Below, piece after piece: positions 18,901 to 25,354 of a stretch of DNA of 64,000 nucleotides. The translations under genes and the position numbers were made by a program. The number at the start of each line of letters is the position of its first letter. Position 1 is the first letter of the stretch. Location: assembly GCA_963665265.2 (NCBI GenBank), contig OY762224.2, forward strand, positions 3,410,001 through 3,474,000, read 5' to 3'. The notes under the pieces were generated by a model. The model worked only from the letters and a program-made list of their open reading frames with translations. It was not told the DNA's origin and searched no databases. The DNA is from CAXXHQ01 sp963665265. GTDB lineage: Bacteria; Planctomycetota; Planctomycetia; Pirellulales; Thermoguttaceae.

Positions 18901-20902
18901 TTGAGCCGCTCGCTCCGCCGTCGCCGATTTGAAGGGTTCCGCCGGTAATCACCGTGCCGCCCGTGTAAGTGTTCGCGCCGGTCAAAATCAACGTGCCGCC
19001 GGAGACGGCCAAAGAAACCGTCTTCGAGCCAATGTCCAAAACGTCGGAAATGACGCCGGAGAAGTTTCCGCCTCCGGATACAGTCAACGTCGAATTGGTC
19101 GTCGAGCTCCCGTTGCCTATATGACCTCCGCCGTTCAACCCGCCGATCGTCGGAGAATATCCCGCCAAATCGAGCGTCCCGTTGATGATCACGGCCCCCG
19201 TGCCGAGCGCCGTATTGCCGCCGAGAATCAACGTGCCGTCGTAAGTTTCAGTTCCGCCGCTGTAGCTGTTGTCGCCGCTTAAGGTTAGCCGCCCCGGCGC
19301 GTAATCGTAGAAACCGCAGTAACGAATCGCCGTCTCTCCGTTCGCTCCGTCCGCGATCGTGCCGCTAAAGGAACCTCCAAAATCAATCTGTAACATTCCG
19401 CTCCCCGCGGAGCTCGTGATTAAACTGCCTGAATCGCCGTTTATTCGCGTGACTTCAACGTAATGCCCGTTTAAGTCGAGAGAGCCTCCGCTCATCGTCA
19501 GATTGCCGTAACCGAGCGAGTTTTCGCCTTCGCAAATTACGACGCCATGATCAATCGTCGTCCCGCCCGTGTAACTGTTGTAACCGCCGAGGATCAACGC
19601 ATCGCCCCACCCCCAAGCGTAAATGGCGACCGATCCGCCGGAATCGAAGATGTCGCCTTGGAAATTCCCCCCTGCGCTGACGCGAAGGATTCCCGCGCCG
19701 ACAGTGTCGGTTATGGAACTGTTCGAATCGCCGTAAACATGGAATACGAAAACGTCATGACCGCCAAGGTCGAGAACGCCCCCGATCATCGTCACGTTGC
19801 CGTAGCCCAAAGCCCAATTGTGGTCCGCCTTGACCGTAGCGCCGTCGATGATCGTTCCGCCCGTGAAGAAAGTATTTTCACCGCTCAGGGTGAGTTGATC
19901 GCCCCAGCCTTCAACTCGCAGACCAATCGAACCTGTGCCGTCTAAAATCCGACCCGCGTAGGTTCCCCCGTCGTCAATCTGCAGCGTCGCCGAACCCGCA
20001 TTGGTCGTGATTAAGCCGCCGGCGCTCCCGTTTAGATGCCGAACCTCCAAACCGTGACCGGCCAAGTCGACCGTGCCGCCGTTTATCGTTAAATTGTTGT
20101 ACCCCAATGCCGCGCTTGAACCTAACTGTAACTTGCCGGCCGAAATCGACGTTCCCCCCGTATACGTATTGTTGCCGCTAAGAATGAGCGTCCCGCTCCC
20201 CAGCTTGCTCAGACTTCCCGCGCCGCTAACCACTCCGCTCAACGTTAAACTGCCCGTCCGATTGACGATCAACTGACCGCTATTAACAACATCGCCGACG
20301 ATGCTACCCGTCGCTCCCCCGTTTCCTAATTGCAACGCTCCGGCCGAAATCGTCGTGCCGCCCGTGTACGTGTCCGCGCCCGTGAGGATCAGCGTTCCGG
20401 AGCCCGACTTCACCAACCTCCCCGCGCCGCTGATCGCCGACGAGACCGTCACGCTCGTGGTCGCCACGTTAAACGTCACGTTGCCGCTCAAACCGATTCC
20501 CGCCAACGTCACGTTCGTCCCCGTCACGCCAGAATCAATTATCACCCCCGAGGTCAACGTCAGACTATTCCCCGAAAGCGTAAAACTATTGTTCTTGAAT
20601 TCGATCGAATGAAACGACGTACCGGCCGCCAAGTTGTTCTGCGTCGCCGTCCGCGTCGAGCCGGAGAAGACCAAGTCGTCCCCCGCCGTCGGAGCCGCGT
20701 TCGTCGACCAGTTCGCCGCCGTTCCCCAATTGTTATCCGAGCCTAAGCCCGTCCAAGTCACCACCGACAATAATTGACGCCGTTCCAACGGCTCGAACGT
20801 CCGCAGCCGAGTCGCTTCGCCAAATCGCTTCGCGGAATTCGTCTTCGGCTTGAAACCAAATCGAGAAAGAGTACGGCTCAAAAAGGTCTCGGGCTTACGC
20901 AT
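12971..20902 (-). CDS. Giant beta-strand-repeat protein with C-terminal calpain-type protease domain
   Basis: This 2643-residue protein begins with a basic leader containing FEPLERRQLLS (about 36-46), a variant of the planctomycete LEPR-XLL export motif. About 20 autotransporter-associated beta-strand repeats follow, each with a core like GTLTLSGANTYTGGTTI...GTLQIG, predicted to stack as a long parallel beta-helix. From about residue 2270 comes a C2-family (calpain-like) papain-fold domain: YIGDCWLIASLG holds the catalytic cysteine C2282, GDHAYPIIGHYYD the histidine H2433 and LKNPWGYNQP the asparagine N2455. It has no PEP-CTERM tail. ATG at 20902 follows AAGGAAT. Substrate and cell location are not shown; a surface or matrix protease is inferred. 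Repeats may mislead assembly. Confidence 0.9.
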   Translation of the reverse strand: MRKPETFLSRTLSRFGFKPKTNSAKRFGEATRLRTFEPLERRQLLSVVTWTGLGSDNNWGTAANWSTNAAPTAGDDLVFSGSTRTATQNNLAAGTSFHSIEFKNNSFTLSGNSLTLTSGVIIDSGVTGTNVTLAGIGLSGNVTFNVATTSVTVSSAISGAGRLVKSGSGTLILTGADTYTGGTTISAGALQLGNGGATGSIVGDVVNSGQLIVNRTGSLTLSGVVSGAGSLSKLGSGTLILSGNNTYTGGTSISAGKLQLGSSAALGYNNLTINGGTVDLAGHGLEVRHLNGSAGGLITTNAGSATLQIDDGGTYAGRILDGTGSIGLRVEGWGDQLTLSGENTFFTGGTIIDGATVKADHNWALGYGNVTMIGGVLDLGGHDVFVFHVYGDSNSSITDTVGAGILRVSAGGNFQGDIFDSGGSVAIYAWGWGDALILGGYNSYTGGTTIDHGVVICEGENSLGYGNLTMSGGSLDLNGHYVEVTRINGDSGSLITSSAGSGMLQIDFGGSFSGTIADGANGETAIRYCGFYDYAPGRLTLSGDNSYSGGTETYDGTLILGGNTALGTGAVIINGTLDLAGYSPTIGGLNGGGHIGNGSSTTNSTLTVSGGGNFSGVISDVLDIGSKTVSLAVSGGTLILTGANTYTGGTVITGGTLQIGDGGASGSIVGNITDNGQLVFNRSDDWTYSGTLAGSGGMTKNGAGTLTLTGDNFYLHGGTTVNAGTLKTGHNWALGYGNVTVLGGTLDLYGHDVFALHLYGDAGSLITNTDGAASLAISEGGNFAGRIADDQLGHSISLWVMRWGDSLVLSGDNNYSGGTFVDGATVQLGSDTALGLGDLSMAGGTVSLNGHDLEVRHLTSDDSSSLIWNDGGFATLQVDEGGVFRGQIRDAGALNLAVRSMGWGDTFSLSGANWYTGGTEVEGGELKIDSETALGYGNLTLDSGVVDMNGYETYVYGGLYGLADGRIINSGASAGLVVYQGGWYAGHIYDDGVNQITLKLYGGDLTLSGANTYSGGTWDYTYGTLKVGDNAALGVGPVDVYATLDLGGYSLTINGLTGGGTVGNSSTTSNSTLTVNGDCTFSGSINDALESGTKKVAFVSAGGTVVLSGANTYSGGTTISGGTLQIGAGGAGGSVVGNIVDNSSLVVDISGTLTLSGVISGSGSLTKAGSGTLILTGANTYSGGTTITGGTLQIGSGGTTGSLVGAVVDNGTLAVNRSNAWTLSGVVSGSGGLLKAGTGTLTVSGANTYTGTTTVQQGTLSVATIAVSGGASNIGNSTSAVILGDTSGHTGILSYTGANGTFTRGLNILSGGGEFDVAVSGRTETIATGNISASGAFTIGGLGNTAISSVIFGVGSLTKIGAGTLTLSGANAYTGVTRIQQGTLSASSIVVSGGASNLGNATSAVVLGDGSGHKGILSYTGTSATYIRGFNVLSGGGEVDVTTSTQTLTIATAGITSINSFAVGGLGSTVISSVISGAGKVVKTLNGKLTLSAANTFTGGTQIDSGTIIVGNVTALNKGDLTMNGGTLDMNGYNVEIKRISGAGGSITDNARNASSTLQINNGGWYQGTLVDGTSRVSLRVTGYGNELMFLGSNFFTGGAEIIDATVRTGDDMSLGYGNVTLTRGTIDLNGYDLTIYGALGGDSDSVIWSTGRDAKLSLNGGSYAGQLIDYDNYRLAVDVLANVTLTGGNAYSGGTTIEVGVTLNVGSENALGCGNLQVDGILNLSGHSTTVVGLAGSGLITNLNASEEGVLVVTGGGSFSGDISDPLHTSSLGVGLTVSGCWLSLTGGTAYTGLTTICNEGTLEISAPLITRAIINDGELLVTASNSFALSNTISGSGTLYKAGSGNLTLTGNNWFITGEVCVAEGSLKVGRVSALGSGNLSVLGGATLDLNGIDNSILPLSGVWLAGGSILNGTLAVNSAMYVSEGLITANLTGSADLIKNTSGTLILTGTNTYTGVTNAADGTLYFVNPQSCPSGTTIIGSGTVIRPQTLYWNGGDGDWNAANAWHYADGTLTSWVVDSAAYFSGGGSITITGSVDATSVHFASGNYTISGGQISIPHFTVFDVAACSVAVSSDVVGVGVLDKLGSGTLSLVGAPVFTGSVWGEAGTCVVEFSSWSATQPTLLQIGSGVITGLGSLDWQDSALYQEALSYNSDKLINRTEMISILNSVVARGAVTAAEFHDLQLLVSVPQIIDMPDYVYVLARDVILGNTANAHYQGATLGNLAVGSSATQLTSLINKWFLGSDHPECPGWYRTFSGTLADSDGLFSWDDMYQGYIGDCWLIASLGALANASQSAISNMFVNNGDGTWTVRFYKIGTNQADYVTVDQALPLWTSWGINYGAGWWHGLWIPLIEKAYAQWCETGNANRATVNSYGSLERGWYTEVYCAVTGNWGSNIYDEASMIAALDSGMAVCYGQLNVSLSDYNIVGDHAYPIIGHYYDSTANDERFILKNPWGYNQPTDVLGRDLTYVVAVDPSGTTPAGAALASVSRASASSVALASGSSALAASLAMNAAPGFANSMNSVSTTSSESIFNRIALQPFFDNRREATSLPNEIQARAEAIASLCVDFSTGVNSAGKLPLVGVTEDASSDYVALATATESTDSFADFEIVRHLRANKKVAQLDEAADAVFAEEEMYFLL

Positions 20903-21219
20903 CGTCGGATTCCTTTACAGAATGGAATAAGGCGTCGTGTGCGACGGACGTCCGGTGAATGTGCAGTGATTACGAGCGCGGATATACAAACAGAAAGGGA
21001 AGGGGAGGATACAAAAGGAACGCGATCCCAAACGAGACGTTGAACGTATCGTTTTAAGAACGGGCGCCGAAAAACGAAAAGCGCAGCCTTCTTTCGAGTT
21101 TTTAATGCAACCTTATCAGCCGAGGACGAAAACCGTAGCAAGCGGAGTGAAATCGTCGACCGGAAAAGACCAGGAAAGAAAATCAGCCAAAGAGAGTAAC
21201 ATCGAAGAGGCAAAGAAGG

Positions 21220-21247
21220 ATTATAGCAGTCCATGCAATCGATGCAA
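21220..21247 (-). promoter_or_regulatory. Candidate sigma-70-type promoter of the calpain gene
   Basis: On the minus strand a perfect TATAAT (21220-21225) lies 16 bases from TTGCAT (21242-21247). It points at the calpain gene and would leave a leader of about 310 bases. The -10 match is perfect but the -35 match is only partial. Confidence 0.4.
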
Positions 21248-21447
21248 GTATAAATTTTTACGTATTTCTATTTTTTGAATTCCAAACGCAGTTTCGCTTT
21301 AACGGAGTGAATCGAAAAGTTAATCACAACGACAAGCGTAAGCAATATCTCTACGCAACCTGCCCGCAATCGATTTTTCGCACAACAGAAAAAACGAATC
21401 TCGCCATCTTCACACGATCGTAATTCCAACTCCGTTTCTGCCTCATG

Positions 21448-21476
21448 TTAATTTCGTATTTAAGAATCACTATAAT
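21448..21476 (+). promoter_or_regulatory. Candidate promoter ahead of the structured non-coding region
   Basis: TATAAT at 21471-21476 is 17 bases downstream of TTAATT (21448-21453). It faces right, into the stretch dense in stem-loops that starts near 21655. The -35 match is weak (three of six), so this is only a candidate. Confidence 0.35.
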
Positions 21477-21654
21477 TCCTTGACGATTTTGGACTGATGA
21501 ACAAGGCGGGATTGAGATCGGGATTCTCCATATTTTGGGAAGAATCAGGAGGGAATAGAAACGACGAAGGCGTTCGTCGACGCTAAACGCGAAGTGCGCC
21601 GCTTCAATCTGAGCGCTTTTCCTGTCTCAACTTTTCACGCCGGCCGCCAAAGAC

Positions 21655-22923
21655 CTCTCCTGGTTGCAAGGCCGGCGCTTAGGTAAAAAAACTCGGAAGG
21701 GCAAAAAGATTATGGACGCCTTTTTAGGCCGTGAAATCAAAACTTTTCGGACCGGCGGATTGCCGTAAGTCAGGAGAGCGAGCAGAAAAAAGGCGTAAAG
21801 GGCAGGGGGGGATACGAGCAACGCAAGCGGCGACAAAGCCCCTGCCGTAAACAGATTGCCGAGAGCAGATTAAATTGTCAAAGAGCAAAGGAAAGGTCGC
21901 CAGCCTTTCCGACGAGAATATCGTCGTTAATAATCCTAGCGAAAGACCTGGTCCAATTTCCAGCGAAAACCGATTTCCGTTCGACGCCGGAAAAGAAAAC
22001 TGGCGGCCTCTTATTCCTGAACTTTGCGCAGCTAGTCGCTCAACAATCGATTATTGAAAGGAGGCGAATTCGCATCCTAAACGGTGAGACGAGGGCGTTG
22101 AAACCGCCTAGAAAAAAGGAGGCCAAAAGATCACTTCCCTTGCCCACTCAGAGAAACTGAGTCGCGAGAATATACGCACTAGAGTCAATACCCCAAAGCC
22201 AGCCTCGTCAGGCCCCGGAAAACTACAGTGCTTGATGAATCGACGCTCGCATACACTGAATTGCAGGCAAGATGCCCACTCACGTTGAACTATCGAATGC
22301 AGAAGACGGCGTATCGGGATTGAGAAGGTCGAGCCTTGACTCGGATTCGCGGGACGCGAAGAGCATAACCGTTGCGCAACTTGCGGGAATGAGATCGCTT
22401 TCTTACAAGTTAGTTCGACAATCACATCTCCAAGAAACCCCAAAGGAAAAAAACTTTCCTTTCGCTCAACGCGATCCTCTTTTCTCTTTTTCTCGCAGGA
22501 GACCGATAGCTCACGAATTAGGGCATTAACGCAAGGACCGTTTGCTATACAAAATCTTCAGGCCCGATAGAAGATGGGCGAAGTCAACTTCCCTGATAGC
22601 CGCTTCGCTGAGCGACACGACAACCCGAACCACCTCACGGAAGCCCATCGGGCTAAGCTCGCCGAAAGAGAGCCATGAGACAACCGCAGGGGTACGCGCT
22701 AAATCGCTGATTGGGAGCAAGCGTTCAAGGCGTAACAGGGAATACCTCGTTCGGCGTCGAATCGGTCCCGCTCGCCTCGAGCGCTGTCGGCGGCACTTCC
22801 CGTACTGAGGGAAATACCGTTTTGACGGTCGGCCAACTCGTTCAAGAATTGCTTACTTTAGGGGGTGCGAACATCAGATCGAATTCCAATGCGGGGCACA
22901 GCGGCCACGTCGGATGGTTTTAG
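21655..22923 (+). ncRNA. Candidate large structured non-coding RNA
   Basis: No convincing protein gene covers 20903-23481. Within it, perfect stems follow each other closely: 21655-21662/21771-21778 (8 bp), 21801-21808/21839-21846 (8 bp), 21890-21896/21904-21910 (7 bp), 21911-21915/21921-21925 (5 bp), 21974-21979/21988-21993 (6 bp), 22146-22151/22157-22162 (6 bp), 22346-22350/22356-22360 (5 bp), 22442-22449/22455-22462 (8 bp), 22554-22559/22570-22575 (6 bp), 22642-22646/22650-22654 (5 bp), 22769-22774/22778-22783 (6 bp). The loops are short. I found no RNase P, tmRNA, group I or group II intron core. The strand is inferred from the promoter-like site at 21448 and is uncertain. A 70-codon TTG-started frame at 22711-22923 lies at the end. 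The call rests on hairpin density only; chance is possible. Confidence 0.35.
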
Positions 22924-23165
22924 CAATGAATCAAGGGCTTGTTTTGTCGTTTTCTCATCAAAATAGCAAAAAATAGCTTGAAAATAGGGGAACTAACCTA
23001 TACATTGGCGGGAGCGTAGTGATTGCCAGCTTATCTACCCGCTTATCATCATATTTGCTCGTCAGTCTAGTTTTCTTGCTTGCTCGATCATGATTGCGAT
23101 ATTCGCATCAAAAAAAATCATCAAAATAATCCCTAATCTGCGTTGGGCGAAATCCGACAGAACTT

Positions 23166-23182
23166 TCGGCACGATAGTTGCT
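23166..23182 (+). promoter_or_regulatory. Sigma-54 (-24/-12) promoter upstream of a PEP-CTERM gene
   Basis: TTCGGCACGATAGTTGCT at 23165-23182 has the invariant GG (23168-23169), ten bases, then GC (23180-23181), and matches the GGCACG...TTGC consensus well. Transcription would start near 23193 and give a leader of about 290 bases before the PEP-CTERM gene at 23482. PEP-CTERM genes in some other bacteria are known to depend on sigma-54, which supports the call. Confidence 0.65.
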
Positions 23183-23241
23183 TATCCATCTGATTGTTTA
23201 ACCCTTTCATCGTGTTGCGAGGCAGCGATCTAATCGCGTTA

Positions 23242-23297
23242 ATGCAAAAAACTTCACCCTCTGGGATGAAGCTGCGCTTTTTGCCTAGTTTTTGCAT
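23242..23297 (+). promoter_or_regulatory. Attenuator-like hairpin in the leader of the PEP-CTERM gene
   Basis: Outer arms 23242-23250 and 23289-23297 (9 bp) enclose an inner hairpin, 23252-23259 paired with 23263-23271 (one bulged A), which is followed by CTGCGC and five T (23278-23282). The inner part alone resembles an intrinsic terminator; the outer pairing would include the T-run. It lies between the sigma-54 site and the gene, so it could end a short upstream RNA or control read-through. It is not a recognised riboswitch. Confidence 0.45.
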
Positions 23298-23342
23298 ATC
23301 TACACACCGCGATTTCCAATTCGCTTCGGGTTGGAAATAATT

Positions 23343-23354
23343 GTCACATGTGAC
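23343..23354. promoter_or_regulatory. Perfect 12-bp palindrome, possible operator
   Basis: GTCACATGTGAC is a perfect palindrome 127 bases before the ATG at 23482 and downstream of the sigma-54 site. It could bind a dimeric regulator; its half-site resembles but does not match the CRP/FNR patterns. No other copy was noticed. Confidence 0.3.
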
Positions 23355-23481
23355 TCACCGGCCTACCACAATGCGCCTGCAACGCATCAGCCAGCACACA
23401 CAACGCGCATAACACGCACAATTATCGAGCAGTCAAAGACAAAAACACTACTGAACGCAAGAAATTCCCTGGAGGTAAAAA

Positions 23482-25047
23482 ATGGCGACTCGACTAAACT
23501 TTACTATTTCAGATTCACGACTTAGCGGACGAATTGCCTTTTCGGCAGCGTTTGTCGCCTTGGCCTTGCTGGCGGTAAATGCTCCCGCCGCCTATTTCGA
23601 CTGGAACGTGTCGAGCGGCGATTGGGCATCGACGTCAAGCTGGAACCCGAATACCGCCATCCCGACCTCCTTAGACACCGCTTATATTCGCAACGGCGGA
23701 ATTGCATCCGTCTCCCAAGCCAGCTCCGCCTTGGTACTCGGAATTGGATATACGGGCTACGGAACTGGCGAACTCGACATTACTGCCGGATCGCTGAATA
23801 TTCAAGTTTACGCCTTAGTCGGCAATTCAAACGACGGAAGCGTCAAACAATCCGGCGGCGCCGTCACTTTGCAAAATCTATCCACTTTGGCGTATAGCTC
23901 CCTTCAAGTCGGCGGATACGCCGGTTCGGCATACGCAAACGTAACGGGTATTTACGAGTTGAGCGGCGGCACGCTAACTGCCGGAGCCGAGACCATCGGA
24001 TCTTTCGGTACTGGCGTCTTTACGCAAACCGGGGGAACTAATACGGCCTACACGAATCTGATTCTGGGCGCCTACAGCTCCGGAAACGGCACGTACACGT
24101 TGAGCGGATCGAACTCCGTTTTGTCTCTTTCCAAAGCCCTTGTCGGATCCTACGGAACGGGAGTTATCGTTCAAAAAAGCGGAACGGTTTCCATTACCGG
24201 AACGTTGAGTCTCGCAATGAGCGCGGCATCCGCAAAAGGGGTTTATAACCTTGAAGGCGGTACATTTATTCTCGGCGGACTAAAGAGCGGGTTGGGCGCC
24301 GCGTCCGTTAATCTTGGCGGTGGCACGTTGCAAGCGGCCGCTTCGTTTACCGGCACGACGGCCACGACGCTGACTGGAATAAACGGTTCGGCGACGATCG
24401 ACACGGTCGGCTATACGGTCGCTTTCGACGCTCCGATCAGCGGCGACGGCGGATTGATTAAGAAAGGCTCCGGCTCGCTAGTTCTTAGCGGCGCGGACAG
24501 CTATAAAGGCGCCACCAGCGTCGAGGCCGGCACGCTCGTCGTCAACGGTTCATTGAACGCCGCCGGAAACGTCGCGGTAGCGTCGGGCTCCACGTTGGCC
24601 GGCACGGGATCGGTCGGCTCGGTTTCGGTCAGTTCGGGCGGACATATTTCGGCCGGCGGAACTTCGGTCGGGACCTTGACCGTCGCAGGTGATTTGACGC
24701 TTAGCTCCGGCGCGAAGCTCGACTTCGACTTGGGCGCCGTCGCCGCTAGCGATAAAATTTCCGCGACCGCTTCAACGCTATCAATCGTCGACCTGGGTTT
24801 CTCAAACTTCACTTTTAATACGGCCTTGACCTTTGACGCCGGGGTTTATACTCTCATCGATGCCTCATCGATCGTCGGTTCATTGAATTCCAGCGATCTT
24901 TCCGGATCGCTCGGCGGTTTAACCGGAACGCTCTCCGTAGTCGGCGGCGACGTCGTGCTAACGGTCGTGCCGGAACCGAGTACGCTTGTCTTGATTGCCG
25001 TGGCATTGAGCTCGGTCCCCTTCGTTTTCAAGAGAAGACGTCAGTAG
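23482..25047 (+). CDS. PEP-CTERM protein with autotransporter-type beta-strand repeats
   Basis: This 521-residue exported protein has an N-terminal signal segment (IAFSAAFVALALLAVNAPAA), a first domain typical of these proteins (FDWNVSSGDWASTSSWNP), then Gly/Ser/Thr-rich beta-helix repeats, with a clear autotransporter-associated strand near 325-365 (LIKKGSGSLVLSGADSYKGATSVEAGTLVV). The PEP-CTERM sorting tail starts at VPEPS (residue 496), followed by a hydrophobic helix and basic end (KRRRQ). PEP-CTERM proteins are cut by an exosortase and released to the surface or matrix. GGAGGT at 23471-23476 sets the start. It has its own sigma-54-type promoter upstream. Function is unknown beyond surface structure. 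Confidence 0.9.
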   Translation: MATRLNFTISDSRLSGRIAFSAAFVALALLAVNAPAAYFDWNVSSGDWASTSSWNPNTAIPTSLDTAYIRNGGIASVSQASSALVLGIGYTGYGTGELDITAGSLNIQVYALVGNSNDGSVKQSGGAVTLQNLSTLAYSSLQVGGYAGSAYANVTGIYELSGGTLTAGAETIGSFGTGVFTQTGGTNTAYTNLILGAYSSGNGTYTLSGSNSVLSLSKALVGSYGTGVIVQKSGTVSITGTLSLAMSAASAKGVYNLEGGTFILGGLKSGLGAASVNLGGGTLQAAASFTGTTATTLTGINGSATIDTVGYTVAFDAPISGDGGLIKKGSGSLVLSGADSYKGATSVEAGTLVVNGSLNAAGNVAVASGSTLAGTGSVGSVSVSSGGHISAGGTSVGTLTVAGDLTLSSGAKLDFDLGAVAASDKISATASTLSIVDLGFSNFTFNTALTFDAGVYTLIDASSIVGSLNSSDLSGSLGGLTGTLSVVGGDVVLTVVPEPSTLVLIAVALSSVPFVFKRRRQ

Positions 25048-25354
25048 ATACGCCCCTATGATTTTATTCCGCACCGATCGCCGGACCGCTGGCGATCGGC
25101 TGCGGAGTTTGCGAAGAATCCTTTTATCGGCCGCCTCTCGAACAGAGATCGGCATGTATTTTGCTGCAAAGACGGAACGAAACGCGGCATGTGAAAATTG
25201 GCGAAACGCCTTGCCCGTCGAAGCGCGACGTCCATAGAATTGGCCGATCGGCGCCGCTCGACGGCGTTCGTATTAGGGAACGATGCGATTTAGTTAGGCA
25301 AAATAACGAACGTCGGAAAAATTTAACGTGTCTGCGACGCCTGGGAGACTCACG
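25048..25354 (+). other. Intergenic stretch with a 9-bp hairpin
   Basis: Twenty-six bases after the stop of the preceding gene, 25074-25082 pairs perfectly with 25091-25099 over an 8-base loop. There is no T-run after it, so termination is possible but not typical. Nothing else is recognisable before the next gene, apart from a GGGAG ribosome site at 25343-25347. Confidence 0.5.

Noticed and set aside
21974..21993. Hairpin with TTCGA loop considered as the T-arm of a tRNA or tmRNA
   Set aside because: The loop has eight bases, and no acceptor, D-arm or tag-coding part is found nearby.
22711..22923. 70-codon frame starting with TTG
   Set aside because: No ribosome site, no family match, and it overlaps the hairpin-rich stretch; kept only as a note in the RNA candidate.
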